DNA of 36,099 bases from Gammaproteobacteria bacterium (GCA_020029535.1 JAIBJM010000021.1:1-36099); one strand, 5' to 3'; counted from the first letter of the stretch, positions 14,702-24,999 are shown. Notes: generated from the letters alone by a model not told the origin. Numbers and translations: made by a program.

Positions 14702-17520
14702 CAGGCAAAGCGCCGGATTTCGCCGGCGCCGTCCAGATTGTCCACGCAGCGTCCGCACAGCTCCGGATGCGCGGCATGACTGCCCACGTCCACGCGACGA
14801 TGCCAGCAACGCACGCACTTGGGCGCCTGCGTCGGATGCACGCGCAGCCATACGCCGTCGATGCCGGTGGCCGGCACGGCGTCGGCCGGCGCCGGCACCG
14901 CCTGCACACGTGCAGCGGAAGTGATCATCAGGAAGCGCAGCTCATCGCCCAGCGCATCGACGCGCGGCAACAGCGCCGGCGTGCAGTACACCTCCAGCTC
15001 GGCTTCCAGCGGCGCCCCGATGTCGCCGGCCACGCGCAACCGCTCCAGCTCGCGCGCCACATCGCCACGCAGCGAGAGCAGCAGCGGCCAGTCGATGCCG
15101 CTGTCCGGCACCTCCGGCAGGCGATGCCACACATCGAGAAACACGGATTCGGCGCGCGAACCGGGCAGATGCCGCCAGATCTCCTCGGCCGTGAATGACA
15201 GGATGGGCGCCAGCCAGCGCACCATGGCCTCGGCGACATGCCATAGCGCGGTCTGCGCGGAACGACGCGCGTGACTGTTGGCCGGCGTGGTGTACAGACG
15301 GTCCTTCAGCACGTCCAGATACAGGCCGCCCAGATCGACCACGCAGAAGTTGTGCACCTTCTGGTAGATCAGATGGAAGGCATAGTCGCGATAGGCGGCG
15401 GCAATTTCAGTCTGCAGCTGCTGCGCACGCGCGATGGCCCAGGCATCCAGCGCCACCAGCTGGTCCGCCGGCACCGCCTGCTGCGGATCGAAGCCGTGCA
15501 GATTGCCGAGCAGGAAGCGCACGGTATTGCGCATGCGCCGGTACGACTCGCTGATGCGCTTGAGTATCTCCTGCGACAGGCTCATCTCGTTGGCGTAGTC
15601 GGTGGCCGCCACCCACAGCCGCAGCATGTCGGCGCCCAGCGTCTTCATGACATCCTGCGGCTCGATGCCATTGCCCAGCGACTTGGACATCTTCCTGCCC
15701 TTGTCATCGACGGTGAAGCCATGCGTCAGCACGCCGCGGTACGGTGCGCGCGCATACAGCGCCTCCGACATCAGCAGCGAGCTGTGGAACCAGCCGCGAT
15801 GCTGGTCCGAACCTTCCAGATACAGATCCACCGGCGCCGTGAAATCGTCACGCAGCGCGGCGACGCATTCGAAGGACAGGCCCGAGTCGGCCCACACGTC
15901 CATCACGTCGGTGGCCTTGTCGTACCGGGCGGCCTCGGCGCCCAGCAGCTGGGCCGGATCCAGATCGAACCACCAGTCGATGCCGTGGCTCTCCACCTGC
16001 GCGGCAATCTGCGCGATCAGTTCCTGCGTGCGCGGGTGCAGCTCGCCGGTGACATGATGCGTGAACAGCGTGATCGGCACGCCCCAGGTGCGCTGGCGCG
16101 ACAGACACCAGTCGGGACGGTTCTCGATCATGCCGGTGATGCGCGGCTGGCCCCATTCCGGCGTCCACTGCACCGCCTTGATGTCGCGCAGCGCATTGGC
16201 GCGCAGACCCATCCTGTCCATGCCGATGAACCACTGCGCGGTGGCGCGGAAGATCACCGGCGTCTTGTGCCGCCAGCAATGCGGATAGCTGTGCGGATGC
16301 GCTTGCTGATGCAGCAGCCGGCCGCGCGACTGCAGCTCGGCAATGATCACCGGATTGGCGGCATCCACCTTGAGCCCGGCTACCAGCTCGGTGCCCTCGG
16401 CGAAGCGGCCATCGGGACCCACCGGGTTGTGCACCGGCAATCCGTAACGCGAGCCCACCACGAAGTCTTCCTGGCCATGCGCCGGTGCGGTGTGCACCGC
16501 ACCGGTACCGGTATCCAGCGTCACATGATCGCCGAGGATCAGCGGCACGCTCTTGTCGTGCCAGGGATGCTGCAGCAGCAGGCCTTCCAGCGCCGCGCCG
16601 GCAAAACGTCCCAACACTTCGCTGCCCGCCTCGCCCGGCACAGCATATCCGTAACGGGCCAGACAGGCGGCAGCCAGATCGGCCGCCAGCACCAACACTT
16701 CATTGCGCGCCGCGATGCGCACGGCCACATATTCATAGGTGGGGCTGAGCGTCACCGCCTCATTGGCCGGCAGCGTCCAGGGCGTGGTGGTCCAGATCAC
16801 CACCGACACCGGCGCGCGCCCCAGCGCAGCCGGCGCGATGCCGGTGCGGCGTGCAAAGTCGGCGGCATCGGCCACCGCAAAGGCCACGTCGATGGCAGTG
16901 GAAACACGATCCTCGTATTCGACCTCGGCCTCGGCCAGCGCCGAGCGGCAGTCCAGACACCAGTGCACCGGCTTGGCGCCGCGATACAGATGGCCGTTGG
17001 CGACAATCTTGCCCAGCGCGCGGATCTGCTGCGCTTCATAGCGCCGGTCCATGGTCAGATACGGCTGCTGCCAATCGCCGAACACACCGAGACGCTGGAA
17101 GTCCTGGCGCTGCGAATCGACCTGTTTGTTTGCATATTCGCGGCAGGCGGCGCGGAAGGCCTTGGCATCCAGCTTGTGGCCCGGCCTGCCGTGCTTCTTT
17201 TCCACCGCCAGTTCGATGGGCAGGCCGTGGCAGTCCCAACCCGGCACATAGGGCGCATCGCGGCCATCCAGCGTGTGCGACTTGACGATGATGTCCTTGA
17301 GGATCTTGTTCAGCGCATGGCCGAGATGAATGGCGCCGTTGGCGTACGGTGGTCCGTCATGCAGCACGAACGACGGCCGGCCGCGCGAAACCTCGCGGAG
17401 GCGCGCATAGATGTCCTGCTCCTGCCAGCGCTTGAGCTGTTGCGGCTCGCGCTGCGCCAGATCGGCCTTCATCGGGAAATCGGTCTGCGGAAGATTGACG
17501 GTCTGCTTGTAGTCGGTCAC
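14701..17520 (-). CDS. ileS: Isoleucyl-tRNA synthetase IleS
   Basis: A class I aminoacyl-tRNA synthetase charging tRNA-Ile. The 939 residues include HLGH at 65-68 (HIGH motif) in [16 protein letters not shown], the editing-domain segments [14 protein letters not shown] and [16 protein letters not shown], and [11 protein letters not shown]-terminal zinc-binding end follows with Cys pairs in CVRCWHRR and LCGRC. The start is GTG at 17520, overlapping the ribF stop as GTGA. It sits between ribF and lspA, the usual order. The opposite strand is open for over 800 codons here, which I regard as a GC-bias shadow. Confidence 0.98.
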   Translation of the reverse strand: MTDYKQTVNLPQTDFPMKADLAQREPQQLKRWQEQDIYARLREVSRGRPSFVLHDGPPYANGAIHLGHALNKILKDIIVKSHTLDGRDAPYVPGWDCHGLPIELAVEKKHGRPGHKLDAKAFRAACREYANKQVDSQRQDFQRLGVFGDWQQPYLTMDRRYEAQQIRALGKIVANGHLYRGAKPVHWCLDCRSALAEAEVEYEDRVSTAIDVAFAVADAADFARRTGIAPAALGRAPVSVVIWTTTPWTLPANEAVTLSPTYEYVAVRIAARNEVLVLAADLAAACLARYGYAVPGEAGSEVLGRFAGAALEGLLLQHPWHDKSVPLILGDHVTLDTGTGAVHTAPAHGQEDFVVGSRYGLPVHNPVGPDGRFAEGTELVAGLKVDAANPVIIAELQSRGRLLHQQAHPHSYPHCWRHKTPVIFRATAQWFIGMDRMGLRANALRDIKAVQWTPEWGQPRITGMIENRPDWCLSRQRTWGVPITLFTHHVTGELHPRTQELIAQIAAQVESHGIDWWFDLDPAQLLGAEAARYDKATDVMDVWADSGLSFECVAALRDDFTAPVDLYLEGSDQHRGWFHSSLLMSEALYARAPYRGVLTHGFTVDDKGRKMSKSLGNGIEPQDVMKTLGADMLRLWVAATDYANEMSLSQEILKRISESYRRMRNTVRFLLGNLHGFDPQQAVPADQLVALDAWAIARAQQLQTEIAAAYRDYAFHLIYQKVHNFCVVDLGGLYLDVLKDRLYTTPANSHARRSAQTALWHVAEAMVRWLAPILSFTAEEIWRHLPGSRAESVFLDVWHRLPEVPDSGIDWPLLLSLRGDVARELERLRVAGDIGAPLEAELEVYCTPALLPRVDALGDELRFLMITSAARVQAVPAPADAVPATGIDGVWLRVHPTQAPKCVRCWHRRVDVGSHAAHPELCGRCVDNLDGAGEIRRFA

Positions 17521-18455
17521 TGCTTCATTCCAAGAATGCGACGGGCTGCGGCCGCATCGCGATGCATTTGCTCCACCATCAGGTCGAGCGAATCGAATTT
17601 CCGTTCCTCGCGCAGCCGGGCCACAAACTCCACTTCAATTTCGCGGCCATACAGGTCGCCGTCGAAATCGAACAGATGTGTCTCCAGCAGCGGCTGCACG
17701 CCCGCAACGGTGGGCCGCGTACCCAGGCTGGCCACGCCGGGCCAGCCGTTCAATGCTGTTCCGCTGCCGCCGGCCTGCACGCGGACCGCGAAAATACCTG
17801 ACAGTGGCAGCCGGCGTCGATGCGCAGCGATATTGGCGGTGCGAAAACCCAGCTGGCGCCCCAGCTGCTGACCTCGCCGCACCCGGCCGCGCATGGAGTA
17901 CGGGCGGCCCAGCAACGCCGCCGCCCGCGCCAGCTCGCCGGCAACCAGTGCGTCGCGCACCCGCCGCGAGCCGATGCGCTGCCCGGCCTGTTCGACGGGT
18001 TCCACAATGTCCACGCCGAAGCCGAGCACCACGCCCTGCTCCGCACACCACTGCGCGTTGGCGTGGCCACCGCGCCCGAAGCGGAAATCGTGTCCCACCA
18101 CCACGTGCCGCGCGCCGAGGCGGCGCAGCAGCCGCGCGAACTGCTCACCCGACAGCTGACGCAGCCCTTCATTGAATGGCAGCAGGCACAGCCCGTCCAG
18201 GCCGAAGCCTTGCAGCAGCCGCCAGCGCTCGCGGAAATTGGTCAGCCGCGCCGGGGGATCAGCCGCATGCAGATACTCGCGCGGCAGCGGTTCGAAACTG
18301 AGCAGCAGCGCCGGCAGTCCATGCGTCCTGCCCAGCGCCAGCGCCCGGTCGATCAGCACCCGATGGCCCAGATGCAAGCCATCGAAGGCGCCGACAGTGA
18401 GCACACAGTCGGCATCCTGGCCGGCAAAGGCGGGATGGCGCCGGCGCAGCTTCAC
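17517..18455 (-). CDS. ribF: Bifunctional riboflavin kinase/FMN adenylyltransferase RibF
   Basis: Makes FMN and FAD from riboflavin. The N-terminal adenylyltransferase domain shows [17 protein letters not shown] (residues 19-35) and [12 protein letters not shown]. The C-terminal kinase domain shows [22 protein letters not shown] and [20 protein letters not shown] use GTG at 18455, which overlaps the murJ stop as GTGA and gives 312 residues, the family length. A longer open frame continues into murJ and is not used. FAD from this enzyme serves SdhA elsewhere in the window. Confidence 0.95.
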   Translation of the reverse strand: MKLRRRHPAFAGQDADCVLTVGAFDGLHLGHRVLIDRALALGRTHGLPALLLSFEPLPREYLHAADPPARLTNFRERWRLLQGFGLDGLCLLPFNEGLRQLSGEQFARLLRRLGARHVVVGHDFRFGRGGHANAQWCAEQGVVLGFGVDIVEPVEQAGQRIGSRRVRDALVAGELARAAALLGRPYSMRGRVRRGQQLGRQLGFRTANIAAHRRRLPLSGIFAVRVQAGGSGTALNGWPGVASLGTRPTVAGVQPLLETHLFDFDGDLYGREIEVEFVARLREERKFDSLDLMVEQMHRDAAAARRILGMKQ

Positions 18456-20017
18456 GTGCCCGGCCTGGTACGCAGATCGCGGTAGCGCATGCCCAACAGC
18501 AGCAGCACCGCGAAGTACAGCGCCGCCGCCGCAGCGATGATGCCCAGACAGCGCGTCAGCCGGGGCAGCGGCGACATGGCCAGCCACTGCGACAGTTCGC
18601 CACCCAGCGCGTACAGCAGCGCCGCCATCGCGGCGCAGGCCAGCAGCACACGGGGCAGCAGCGTCCGCCACACCGATGAGAGGCGCAGCGCGCCGTTGCG
18701 GCGCAGACCGCGCCACAGCAGCCATGCGTTGACCGCCGAACCCAGGCAGGTGGAGGTGGCCAGCAGAATATGCGGCGCCGGGAAGCCCAGTTTCGCAGCC
18801 GGCAGTACCACCGCCACATTCACCAGCATGGTGACGGCAAAGCCGATCATGGCAGCGCGCACCGGCGCGCGCGTGTCCTGTCGCGCGAAATAGCCTGGCG
18901 CCAGCACCTTGATCAGGCTGAAGGTCATCAATCCCCATGAGTAGGCCATCAGCGCCCAGCTGGCCATCTGCACGTCGGCGCCGGTGAAGCGGCGATAGCC
19001 GAATATCGTGGCCACCATCGGACCGGCAAAGAACAGCATGCCCACTGCCGCGGGCGCCACCAGCACCACGGTCAGGCGCAGGGCCCAGTCCAGCGTGGCG
19101 GAGAACTGTTCACCGTCCCGCTGCGCATGATGCGCCGACAGCCCCGGCAGGATCACCGTGCCCAGCGCGATGCTGAACACACCCAGCGGAAACTCCATGA
19201 TGCGGTCGGCGAAATACAGCCAGGAAATGCTGCCGGTGATCAGGAAGGAAGCGATGAAGGTGTCCAGCAGCAGGCTGACCTGCGACATCGACGAACCGAC
19301 GATGCCCGGCACCATCAACTTCCCGATGCGCCGCACGCCTTCGGCGGCCGGCCGCCAGCGCGGCCAGGACAGCAGACCGAGACGCGCCACCGGGGGCAGC
19401 AGCACGGCCAGCTGCAGGCAGCCGGACAGGAACACGCCAATCGCCAGCACGCGACCCGGATTGGCGCTGTGCGCTGCCACCACCACGGCGAAGAAGATCA
19501 GCAGCACGTTCTGCGCCACCTGCGTGAAGGCCGGCAGCGCGAAGCGGCGGTAACTGTTCAGCACGCCGGCGAACAGCGCCGTCAGCGAGATGAAGAACAG
19601 ATAAGGAAAGGTCCAGCGCAGCATCTGCACCGCCAGCTCGTAGCGGCCGTTCCCGGCCGAGAAGCCCGGCGCGTAAAGCAGGATGATCAGCGGAGCCCCG
19701 ATGACGCCGATGAGCGTGATCCCCAGCAGCACCGCACCCAGCGTACCGCTGACGCCGGCCACCAGCTCGCGCACCTCGGCCTGGCTGCGCTGCAGCTTGT
19801 ACTCGGAAATCACCGGTACGAAGGATTGCGAGAAGGCGCCCTCGGCGAACAGCCGGCGCAGGAAATTGGGAATCTTGTAGGCCACCAGGAAGGCGTCCTG
19901 GAAGGCGCCGGCGCCGAATGCCTGGGCCAGCGCCACGTCGCGCAACAGGCCGGTAATCCGCGACAGCAGCGTAGTCAGCCCCACCACGCTGGTGCTTTTG
20001 AATATGGCGCGACTCAT
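18452..20017 (-). CDS. murJ: Lipid II flippase MurJ
   Basis: A 521-residue MOP-superfamily membrane protein that moves lipid II across the inner membrane for peptidoglycan synthesis. The N-terminus KSTSVVGLTTLLSRITGLLRDVALAQAFG and the FLVAYKIPNFLRRLFAEGAFSQSFVPV block are the MurJ signature. About 14 hydrophobic segments follow. The ATG at 20017 is preceded by a TATAGT -10-like hexamer at 20029-20034, leaving almost no 5' leader; no matching -35 is seen. It heads the chain murJ-ribF-ileS-lspA-ispH and diverges from rpsT. Confidence 0.96.
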   Translation of the reverse strand: MSRAIFKSTSVVGLTTLLSRITGLLRDVALAQAFGAGAFQDAFLVAYKIPNFLRRLFAEGAFSQSFVPVISEYKLQRSQAEVRELVAGVSGTLGAVLLGITLIGVIGAPLIILLYAPGFSAGNGRYELAVQMLRWTFPYLFFISLTALFAGVLNSYRRFALPAFTQVAQNVLLIFFAVVVAAHSANPGRVLAIGVFLSGCLQLAVLLPPVARLGLLSWPRWRPAAEGVRRIGKLMVPGIVGSSMSQVSLLLDTFIASFLITGSISWLYFADRIMEFPLGVFSIALGTVILPGLSAHHAQRDGEQFSATLDWALRLTVVLVAPAAVGMLFFAGPMVATIFGYRRFTGADVQMASWALMAYSWGLMTFSLIKVLAPGYFARQDTRAPVRAAMIGFAVTMLVNVAVVLPAAKLGFPAPHILLATSTCLGSAVNAWLLWRGLRRNGALRLSSVWRTLLPRVLLACAAMAALLYALGGELSQWLAMSPLPRLTRCLGIIAAAAALYFAVLLLLGMRYRDLRTRPGT

Positions 20018-20065
20018 GAAGCGGCGAAACTATACAGCAGGCTGTCCGACAGCGACCCGGCCGGA

Positions 20066-20096
20066 TTGACAAGGCGTGACTGCCTCAGCACACTAC
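20066..20096 (+). promoter_or_regulatory. Candidate rpsT promoter
   Basis: A consensus -35 TTGACA lies at 20066-20071. A loose -10 (CACACT or CACTAC) lies 17-19 bases downstream. It would give a leader of about 35 bases before the rpsT GTG start. Confidence 0.4.
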
Positions 20097-20137
20097 GCGC
20101 CCTTTTTCCAGGGGCAGAATGGCAGCGGAGAACAGGC

Positions 20138-20401
20138 GTGGCGAACACCAAATCGGCAGAGAAAGCGGCACGGCAAGCGGAAGTGCACCGGACGGGCAAT
20201 GTGGCACTGCGCTCGCGCATGCGCACCGCCATCCGCAAGGTCACCGATGCGATCGCCAGCGGCAACAAGGAAGCCGCCAAGGCCAGCTACCAGGCTGCCG
20301 TGCCGGTCATCGACACACTGGTCAACAAGAAGATCATTCACCGCAACCAGGCCAGCCGGCACAAGAGCCGCCTGGCGGCCCACGTCAAGGCGCTGAGCTG
20401 A
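20138..20401 (+). CDS. rpsT: 30S ribosomal protein S20
   Basis: An 87-residue primary 16S rRNA-binding protein. It reads (M)ANTKSAEKAARQAEVHRTGN, then RSRMRTAIRKVTDAI, then KIIHRNQASRHKSRLAAHVKAL, matching S20 throughout. The start is a GTG at 20138 with GGAG seven bases upstream. A non-ATG start is also known for S20 in enterobacteria, where it lowers expression. The longer open frame upstream is antisense to murJ. It is transcribed alone, divergent from murJ and convergent with the TfoX-domain gene. Confidence 0.96.
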   Translation: MANTKSAEKAARQAEVHRTGNVALRSRMRTAIRKVTDAIASGNKEAAKASYQAAVPVIDTLVNKKIIHRNQASRHKSRLAAHVKALS

Positions 20402-20421
20402 AACTGCCGGGGACGCCGGCT

Positions 20422-20757
20422 TCATTCGCTCGCCGCATTGCGTCCCAGCTGATCCTCGACCGCCAGCAATAGCGACAATCGCGCTTCGCTGCGCGCCATC
20501 TCGCGCCAGTGCGTACCCTCGGGCCAGGGTTCCAGCGCGCCGGCCAGTGCCCACAGCATGTTCATTGAGTTGACGACGCGCGCGCGTCGCAGGTCCACGT
20601 AGGTCTGCACCGCGCCGCGTGCGCGCAGCTGCTCGACGGTGCGGATACCGACGTGGCCCAGCAGCTCTTCGGATCGGGTGCCGAGGTTGCGCAGGTCGCG
20701 CAGTCGCAGCCGCAGTTTCCCGGCGGCAATGCGCTGGCGGACCTTGCTGTTACGCAC
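20422..20757 (-). CDS. TfoX C-terminal-domain protein
   Basis: A 111-residue protein whose centre, [38 protein letters not shown], is the helix-hairpin-helix-like TfoX_C domain. It ends in [14 protein letters not shown] and SLLLAVE, also typical. It lacks the N-terminal domain of full TfoX/Sxy competence activators, so a role in competence cannot be assumed. GTG at 20757 overlaps the end of obgE by 8 bases, suggesting co-expression with obgE. A small GCCGG/CCGGC stem lies in the 20-base gap to rpsT. Confidence 0.8.
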   Translation of the reverse strand: MRNSKVRQRIAAGKLRLRLRDLRNLGTRSEELLGHVGIRTVEQLRARGAVQTYVDLRRARVVNSMNMLWALAGALEPWPEGTHWREMARSEARLSLLLAVEDQLGRNAASE

Positions 20758-21778
20758 GCGGCTTCTCGCGCTGCTCTTCGAGGAAGCGCATCACGGCCTC
20801 GACCAGTTCGCGCGTGCCGCGACCCGCCGCCGCCGAAATCAGGAAGTGCGGGCCCTTGTAACGCAGCCGGCGCACGATGTCCTTCGCGAGTTTTTCGGCC
20901 TCGTCATCGGGCAGCAGATCGCGCTTGTTCAGCACCAACCAGCGTGGCTTGACCGCCAGCTCCTTGCTGAACTTTTTCAGCTCGCCAACAATCGCGCGTG
21001 CATCGCGCACCGGGTCTGCTCCCGGATCGACAGGCATGATGTCGACCATATGCAGCAGCACGCCGGTGCGCTGCAGATGCTTGAGAAAGCGGATGCCCAG
21101 CCCCGCACCTTCGGCAGCACCCTCGATCAGGCCCGGAATATCGGCCATCACAAAGCTGCGATGCTCGCCGCAATACACCACGCCCAGATTCGGATGCAGC
21201 GTGGTGAAGGGATAGTCCGCGACCTTGGGCCGCGCCGCCGAGACGGCGCGAATCAGCGTGGACTTGCCGGCATTGGGCAGACCCAACAGGCCCACGTCGG
21301 CAATGACCTTCATCTCCAGCGCCAGCGCGCGTTTCTCACCCGGCAACCCTGGTCCGAACTGGCGCGGCGCGCGATTGGTACTGCTCTTGAACTTGGTGTT
21401 GCCCCAGCCGCCCTTGCCGCCCTGGGCCACCTTCAATTCCATGCCGGCGCGCTTCAGATCGCCCAGCTCTTCGCCGGTGTCCTGGTCCCGCACCACGGTG
21501 CCCACCGGCACCGCAACATACAGCTCCTCGCCGCCCCGACCGGTGCAGCCGTTGCCTGAGCCGCCCTCGCCTGACTTCGCCTTGTAGATGCGCTGGATGC
21601 GGAAGTCCGCCAGCGTATTGATGCCTTCGAGTGCGCGCAGCCAGACGCTGCCGCCGGCGCCGCCATCGCCGCCGTCCGGCCCACCGAAGGGCACGGATTT
21701 CTCGCGGCGGAAGCTCAGACAGCCGCGGCCGCCGTTGCCGGCTTGCACCTTGACCGTGGCTTCATCGACAAATTTCAT
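20750..21778 (-). CDS. obgE: Obg/CgtA ribosome-associated GTPase
   Basis: An essential GTPase in 50S assembly and stress response. The 342 residues begin with the Gly-rich Obg fold ([36 protein letters not shown]). The G domain follows with [11 protein letters not shown] (P-loop), DIPGLIEGA (G3) and LNKRDLL (NKxD). The C-terminus is short. It lies downstream of rplU-rpmA, separated by an intrinsic terminator in an 83-base gap, so its expression may depend on read-through or on a promoter not recognised here. Confidence 0.97.
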   Translation of the reverse strand: MKFVDEATVKVQAGNGGRGCLSFRREKSVPFGGPDGGDGGAGGSVWLRALEGINTLADFRIQRIYKAKSGEGGSGNGCTGRGGEELYVAVPVGTVVRDQDTGEELGDLKRAGMELKVAQGGKGGWGNTKFKSSTNRAPRQFGPGLPGEKRALALEMKVIADVGLLGLPNAGKSTLIRAVSAARPKVADYPFTTLHPNLGVVYCGEHRSFVMADIPGLIEGAAEGAGLGIRFLKHLQRTGVLLHMVDIMPVDPGADPVRDARAIVGELKKFSKELAVKPRWLVLNKRDLLPDDEAEKLAKDIVRRLRYKGPHFLISAAAGRGTRELVEAVMRFLEEQREKPRA

Positions 21779-21805
21779 GAGTTCAGCCTAACGCGAGCCC
21801 TGCCG

Positions 21806-21835
21806 AAAAAACAAAACCCCGGCCGGGCCGGGGTT
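21806..21835 (-). terminator. Intrinsic terminator between rpmA and obgE
   Basis: On the minus strand a 10-bp perfect GC-rich stem (AACCCCGGCC paired with GGCCGGGGTT, 21815-21835, one-base centre) is followed by a T-rich tract (TTTTGTTTTTT, 21806-21816). It lies 26 bases after the rpmA stop and 37 before the obgE start. Confidence 0.85.
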
Positions 21836-21861
21836 CTGTATCCCTCGCAGCCGAATGCGGA

Positions 21862-22119
21862 CTATTCCGGCAGTACGCTGACGAACATGCGCTGCTCGGC
21901 GCCCTTGCGGCGGAAGCTGACGCGACCGTTCTTCAGCGCAAACAGCGTGTGGTCGGTGCCGATGCCGACATTGTCGCCGGCATGAACGCGCGTGCCACGC
22001 TGACGGATAATGATGTTGCCGGCCAGCACCTGCTCGCCGCCGAAGGCCTTGACGCCCAGACGCTTGCTGTGTGAATCGCGGCCGTTGCGGGTACTGCCGC
22101 CTGCTTTCTTGTGTGCCAT
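21862..22119 (-). CDS. rpmA: 50S ribosomal protein L27
   Basis: An 85-residue ribosomal protein near the peptidyl transferase centre. It starts [20 protein letters not shown], the invariant L27 N-terminus. It continues with [19 protein letters not shown] and ends with the short basic-aromatic tail of the family. ATG at 22119 has GGAG eight bases upstream. It is co-transcribed with rplU (14-base gap). Confidence 0.98.
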   Translation of the reverse strand: MAHKKAGGSTRNGRDSHSKRLGVKAFGGEQVLAGNIIIRQRGTRVHAGDNVGIGTDHTLFALKNGRVSFRRKGAEQRMFVSVLPE

Positions 22120-22133
22120 GGTGACTGACTCCG

Positions 22134-22445
22134 TTAGGCGCTGATTGCCGTGATACGCACCTGCGTATACTTCTGGCGATGATTTTTCATGCGCAGGTAA
22201 TGCTTGCGGCGGCGGAATTTCACGATCGCCACCTTGTCGCCCTGCCCGTGCGACTCCACCGTGGCGCTGACCTTGCTGCCCTTCAGCAGCGGCTTGCCAA
22301 CGGTGACGTTGTCGCCATCGGCGATCAGCAGCACCTGGTCGAACTCCACCGTTGAACCCGGCTCGGCAGCCAGCTTCTCGATGCGCAGCACGCCATCTTT
22401 CTCGACCCGATATTGTTTGCCGCCTGTGGCGATGACCGCGTACAT
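22134..22445 (-). CDS. rplU: 50S ribosomal protein L21
   Basis: A 103-residue 23S-rRNA-binding protein. [22 protein letters not shown] at the start and [21 protein letters not shown] near the end are the L21 patterns. It is first gene of rplU-rpmA, with a strong sigma-70 promoter upstream and GGAG nine bases before the ATG. Confidence 0.98.
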   Translation of the reverse strand: MYAVIATGGKQYRVEKDGVLRIEKLAAEPGSTVEFDQVLLIADGDNVTVGKPLLKGSKVSATVESHGQGDKVAIVKFRRRKHYLRMKNHRQKYTQVRITAISA

Positions 22446-22505
22446 TGTCCCGACTCCGTTTGAACTGCCCGCGGGCGCGAAAGCCGGTGGGCGGAAAGGC
22501 CGCGC

Positions 22506-22534
22506 ATTCTACTGGCCATGTGCGGGTCGGTCAA
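22506..22534 (-). promoter_or_regulatory. rplU-rpmA promoter
   Basis: On the minus strand, TTGACC (22529-22534) and TAGAAT (22506-22511) are separated by exactly 17 bases. This is a near-consensus sigma-70 promoter with a leader of about 50 bases before rplU. It sits between the divergent rplU and ispB genes. Confidence 0.75.
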
Positions 22535-22562
22535 ACGGCAATTCCATTGGAGAAACAGATAG

Positions 22563-23612
22563 TTGAATAGCGTCCTGACAACCCGCACCGGCGCTGCTGC
22601 GCCATCGGCCGGGGCAGCTGCTGCCGGCTCACCGGCTGCGCTGGAGGCAGTCCGTGATCTGGTGCGTCCGGAGCTGCTGGCCGTGGACACAGCGATCCGC
22701 GGCGGACTGGCCAGCATCGTGCCGCTGATCGACCAGGTGGCTGAACACATCATCGCCGGCGGCGGCAAGAGGCTGCGTCCGCTGCTGGTGGTCCTGGCCG
22801 GTCGCGCCTGCGGCGCATCCGCCGTCGGCGCCGGCCCCACCATCCAGGCCGCCGCCTTCATCGAATTCATCCATACCGCCACGCTGCTGCATGACGATGT
22901 GGTCGACAACTCGGCCCGGCGCCGCGGCCGCGCCACCGCCAATGAAATGTATGGCAACCCGGCCAGCGTGCTGGTCGGGGATTTTGTCTATTCGCGCGCC
23001 TTCCAGATGATGGCGGCAGTGAAATCGCCGCGCGTCATCGAAATCATGGCCGATGCCACCAATGTGATTGCCGAAGGCGAAGTGCTGCAGCTGTTGAATG
23101 CGCACGACCCGGACACCACCGAAGCGCGCTACATGGAAGTGATCCATCGCAAGACGGCGCAGCTGTTCCAGGCCGGCGCCGAAGTGGCCGCCGTGCTGGC
23201 GAGCGCGCCACTGGCAGCGCAGACAGCGCTGGCGCGCTATGGCCGTCACCTGGGCACCGCCTATCAGCTAATCGACGATGTGCTGGACTACCAGTCCGAT
23301 CCGGAAGCGCGCGGCAAGAACCTGGGCGACGATCTGGCCGAGGGCAAACCCACGCTGCCGCTGATCCATGCGCTGCGGCATGCCGATGCCGGCAGCGCCA
23401 CCGCCATCCGCCACGCCGTGGAAAAAGGCGGCGTCGAAAATCTGGATACCGTACTGGCTGCAATTGAATCGACGGGGGGGCTTGCGTACACTGCGCGCCT
23501 CGCAAAAAGCGAGTCCGACTCGGCGCTGGCTGCCCTGGCAGCACTTCCGGCAACGCCATACAGAGAAGGTCTCGCCGCGCTGGCCCGCTTCGCGATCGAA
23601 CGCAAGCACTGA
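22563..23612 (+). CDS. ispB: Octaprenyl/polyprenyl diphosphate synthase IspB
   Basis: A trans-prenyltransferase making the side chain of respiratory quinones. The 349 residues show GGGKRLRPLLVVLAG, the first Asp-rich motif LLHDDVVDNSARRRG, NPASVLVGDFVYSRAF, and the second Asp-rich motif YQLIDDVLDYQ followed by GKNLGDDLAEGKPTLPLI. The start is TTG at 22563 with GGAGA about ten bases upstream; no ATG precedes the conserved region. A 30-residue Ala/Gly-rich N-terminus precedes the first helix. It lies divergent from rplU, the common order in gammaproteobacteria, and 13 bases before tRNA-Pro. Confidence 0.95.
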   Translation: MNSVLTTRTGAAAPSAGAAAAGSPAALEAVRDLVRPELLAVDTAIRGGLASIVPLIDQVAEHIIAGGGKRLRPLLVVLAGRACGASAVGAGPTIQAAAFIEFIHTATLLHDDVVDNSARRRGRATANEMYGNPASVLVGDFVYSRAFQMMAAVKSPRVIEIMADATNVIAEGEVLQLLNAHDPDTTEARYMEVIHRKTAQLFQAGAEVAAVLASAPLAAQTALARYGRHLGTAYQLIDDVLDYQSDPEARGKNLGDDLAEGKPTLPLIHALRHADAGSATAIRHAVEKGGVENLDTVLAAIESTGGLAYTARLAKSESDSALAALAALPATPYREGLAALARFAIERKH

Positions 23613-23625
23613 CGCACGAACAGTT

Positions 23626-23702
<77 letters not shown>

Positions 23703-23718
23703 TTGGTTTGTGGGTCCC

Positions 23719-24283
23719 TCAGAATCTGACCGACGCAATGACGCCGAAGGTGCGCGGTTGAGTGCAGGTGCCTGAGGGCATGCCTTCCTGCGGGTAGTTG
23801 ACGCTATCGGGTGAAGAAAGCGTCGCACTCAGCAGCTTCTGTTCATCCGTTGAGCCTGTGGAAAAACCCTTGATTGCGGCTGCGGTGCACGTCGTAGAAC
23901 AGACCATCGAGGCCAGTCGTACGATCGATGTAAACGCCGTCGACATGCACCGCATTGGGCGATTCGGTGGTCGGACTGTTCGCCACGGGATAAATGCCGC
24001 GAATGCCGATTTGCATCGAGCCAAAAAAGCGGCTGACCGATACGTCCGGGGCCACCTTGCCGAGATTGGTGAAGTCTTTGACACCCTGGCGTGCCAGTTC
24101 GTCCGGATTCAACGCAGTAATGGCGATCGGCGCCCTCTGCAGATTCTCCTCGCGCTTCTGTGCCGTAATGACGACTTCTTCCAGGGTACCGCTACTGCCG
24201 GTTGTCTGAGCCCACGAGCTCTGCATCCCCAGCAGCGTGCTGGCTGCAATAAACGACAGCGACAGGCCGCTTCCGCTCTTCAT
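23719..24283 (-). pseudogene. TonB-dependent receptor remnant with large internal deletion
   Basis: The 5' part (24283 down to about 23900) encodes a signal peptide (FIAASTLLGMQSSWAQ), a TonB-box-like EEVVITAQKREENLQRAPIA and a plug domain (DFTNLGKVAPDVSV, GIRGI, VHVDGVYIDR, GLFYDV). Just where DVERVEVLRGPQG-type sequence should follow, homology stops and the frame ends at 23843. In a second frame, 23719 to about 23860 reads DEQKLLSATLSSPDSVNYPQ and ends QPRTFGVIASVRF. This is a typical last beta-strand with terminal Phe. Both ends of one outer-membrane receptor are thus present, but its barrel (probably 1.5-2.5 kb) is missing and the ends are out of frame. It lies 16 bases after tRNA-Pro and is divergent from the TetR gene. 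Confidence 0.82.
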
Positions 24284-24387
24284 GATCAGTATGGTCGAAG
24301 AACTTCAACGACGCGATGGCTGCTGCACCAATGCCATCGGCGGTTCCGAAGCTGCGGACCACTACTGCGTCGGTGTACAGTTTCGCC

Positions 24388-24999
24388 ATGAGCAAAGCCA
24401 AGCGTGATACGGCGCCGAGATCGCGCCGACTGACGGCGGATGACTGGATCGATTCCGGCCTCAAGATTCTGGCCCACCGCGGGGAGGCGCATGTGCGTGT
24501 CGAGCGGTTGGCGCACGATCTCCGGGTGACCAAAGGGAGCTTTTACTGGCACTTCGAGAGCCGCGACGCGCTGCTGGAGGCCATGCTCAAGAAGTGGCGT
24601 ACGCGCACCGTGGAAATAGCGCAGCAGTCAGCATTGCAGTCGGGACCGGACCCGCTTAAACGTCTGCGGGCGTACCTGGAACTGCCACAGACTGCGCCGG
24701 ACCTGGCAGAAGGTGTGTTGATCCTGCTGGCGGTGCAGTTGTGGGCGCGGCGCAACAAACGCGCGCGCACCATCTACCTGGGAATGCAACGGATGCACGA
24801 CCGGCGCATAAAGGAGCTGCTCGGCAGTCTTGGCATCCGCCGCGCGCAGACCGACTCCCTGGCGGCCATCTGCGGGGCGGTGCTGATGCACCTGTTCGCG
24901 ACTCCGGGGCGCAGCAAGGCCGAAAGCACTGCTGTCGTCGAGATGCTGTTGACGATGATCGGCCGCCAGGCGGCCACTGACACCGCGGCCCGTTCCTGA
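24388..24999 (+). CDS. TetR-family transcriptional regulator
   Basis: A 203-residue repressor-type protein. The N-terminal helix-turn-helix domain is clear: GLKILAHRGEAHVRVERLA, then VTKGSFYWHFESRDALLEAML (about residues 27-74). The C-terminal ligand domain shows no recognisable subfamily. I use ATG at 24388; an in-frame ATG 24 codons upstream lies in what looks like promoter sequence. It is divergent from the receptor remnant and precedes the DUF6152 gene, so it probably controls one or both. A palindrome upstream of the DUF6152 gene is a candidate site. Confidence 0.88.
   Translation: MSKAKRDTAPRSRRLTADDWIDSGLKILAHRGEAHVRVERLAHDLRVTKGSFYWHFESRDALLEAMLKKWRTRTVEIAQQSALQSGPDPLKRLRAYLELPQTAPDLAEGVLILLAVQLWARRNKRARTIYLGMQRMHDRRIKELLGSLGIRRAQTDSLAAICGAVLMHLFATPGRSKAESTAVVEMLLTMIGRQAATDTAARS

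Noticed and set aside
15271-17871. 866-codon open frame on the plus strand opposite ileS and ribF
   Set aside because: High GC at third positions suppresses stops on the complementary strand. The product is rich in Arg, His and Gln and matches no family, while ileS is unmistakable.
19127-20137. Long plus-strand frame upstream of rpsT, antisense to murJ
   Set aside because: It only becomes S20 after the GTG at 20138; the rest is the complement of murJ and the spacer.
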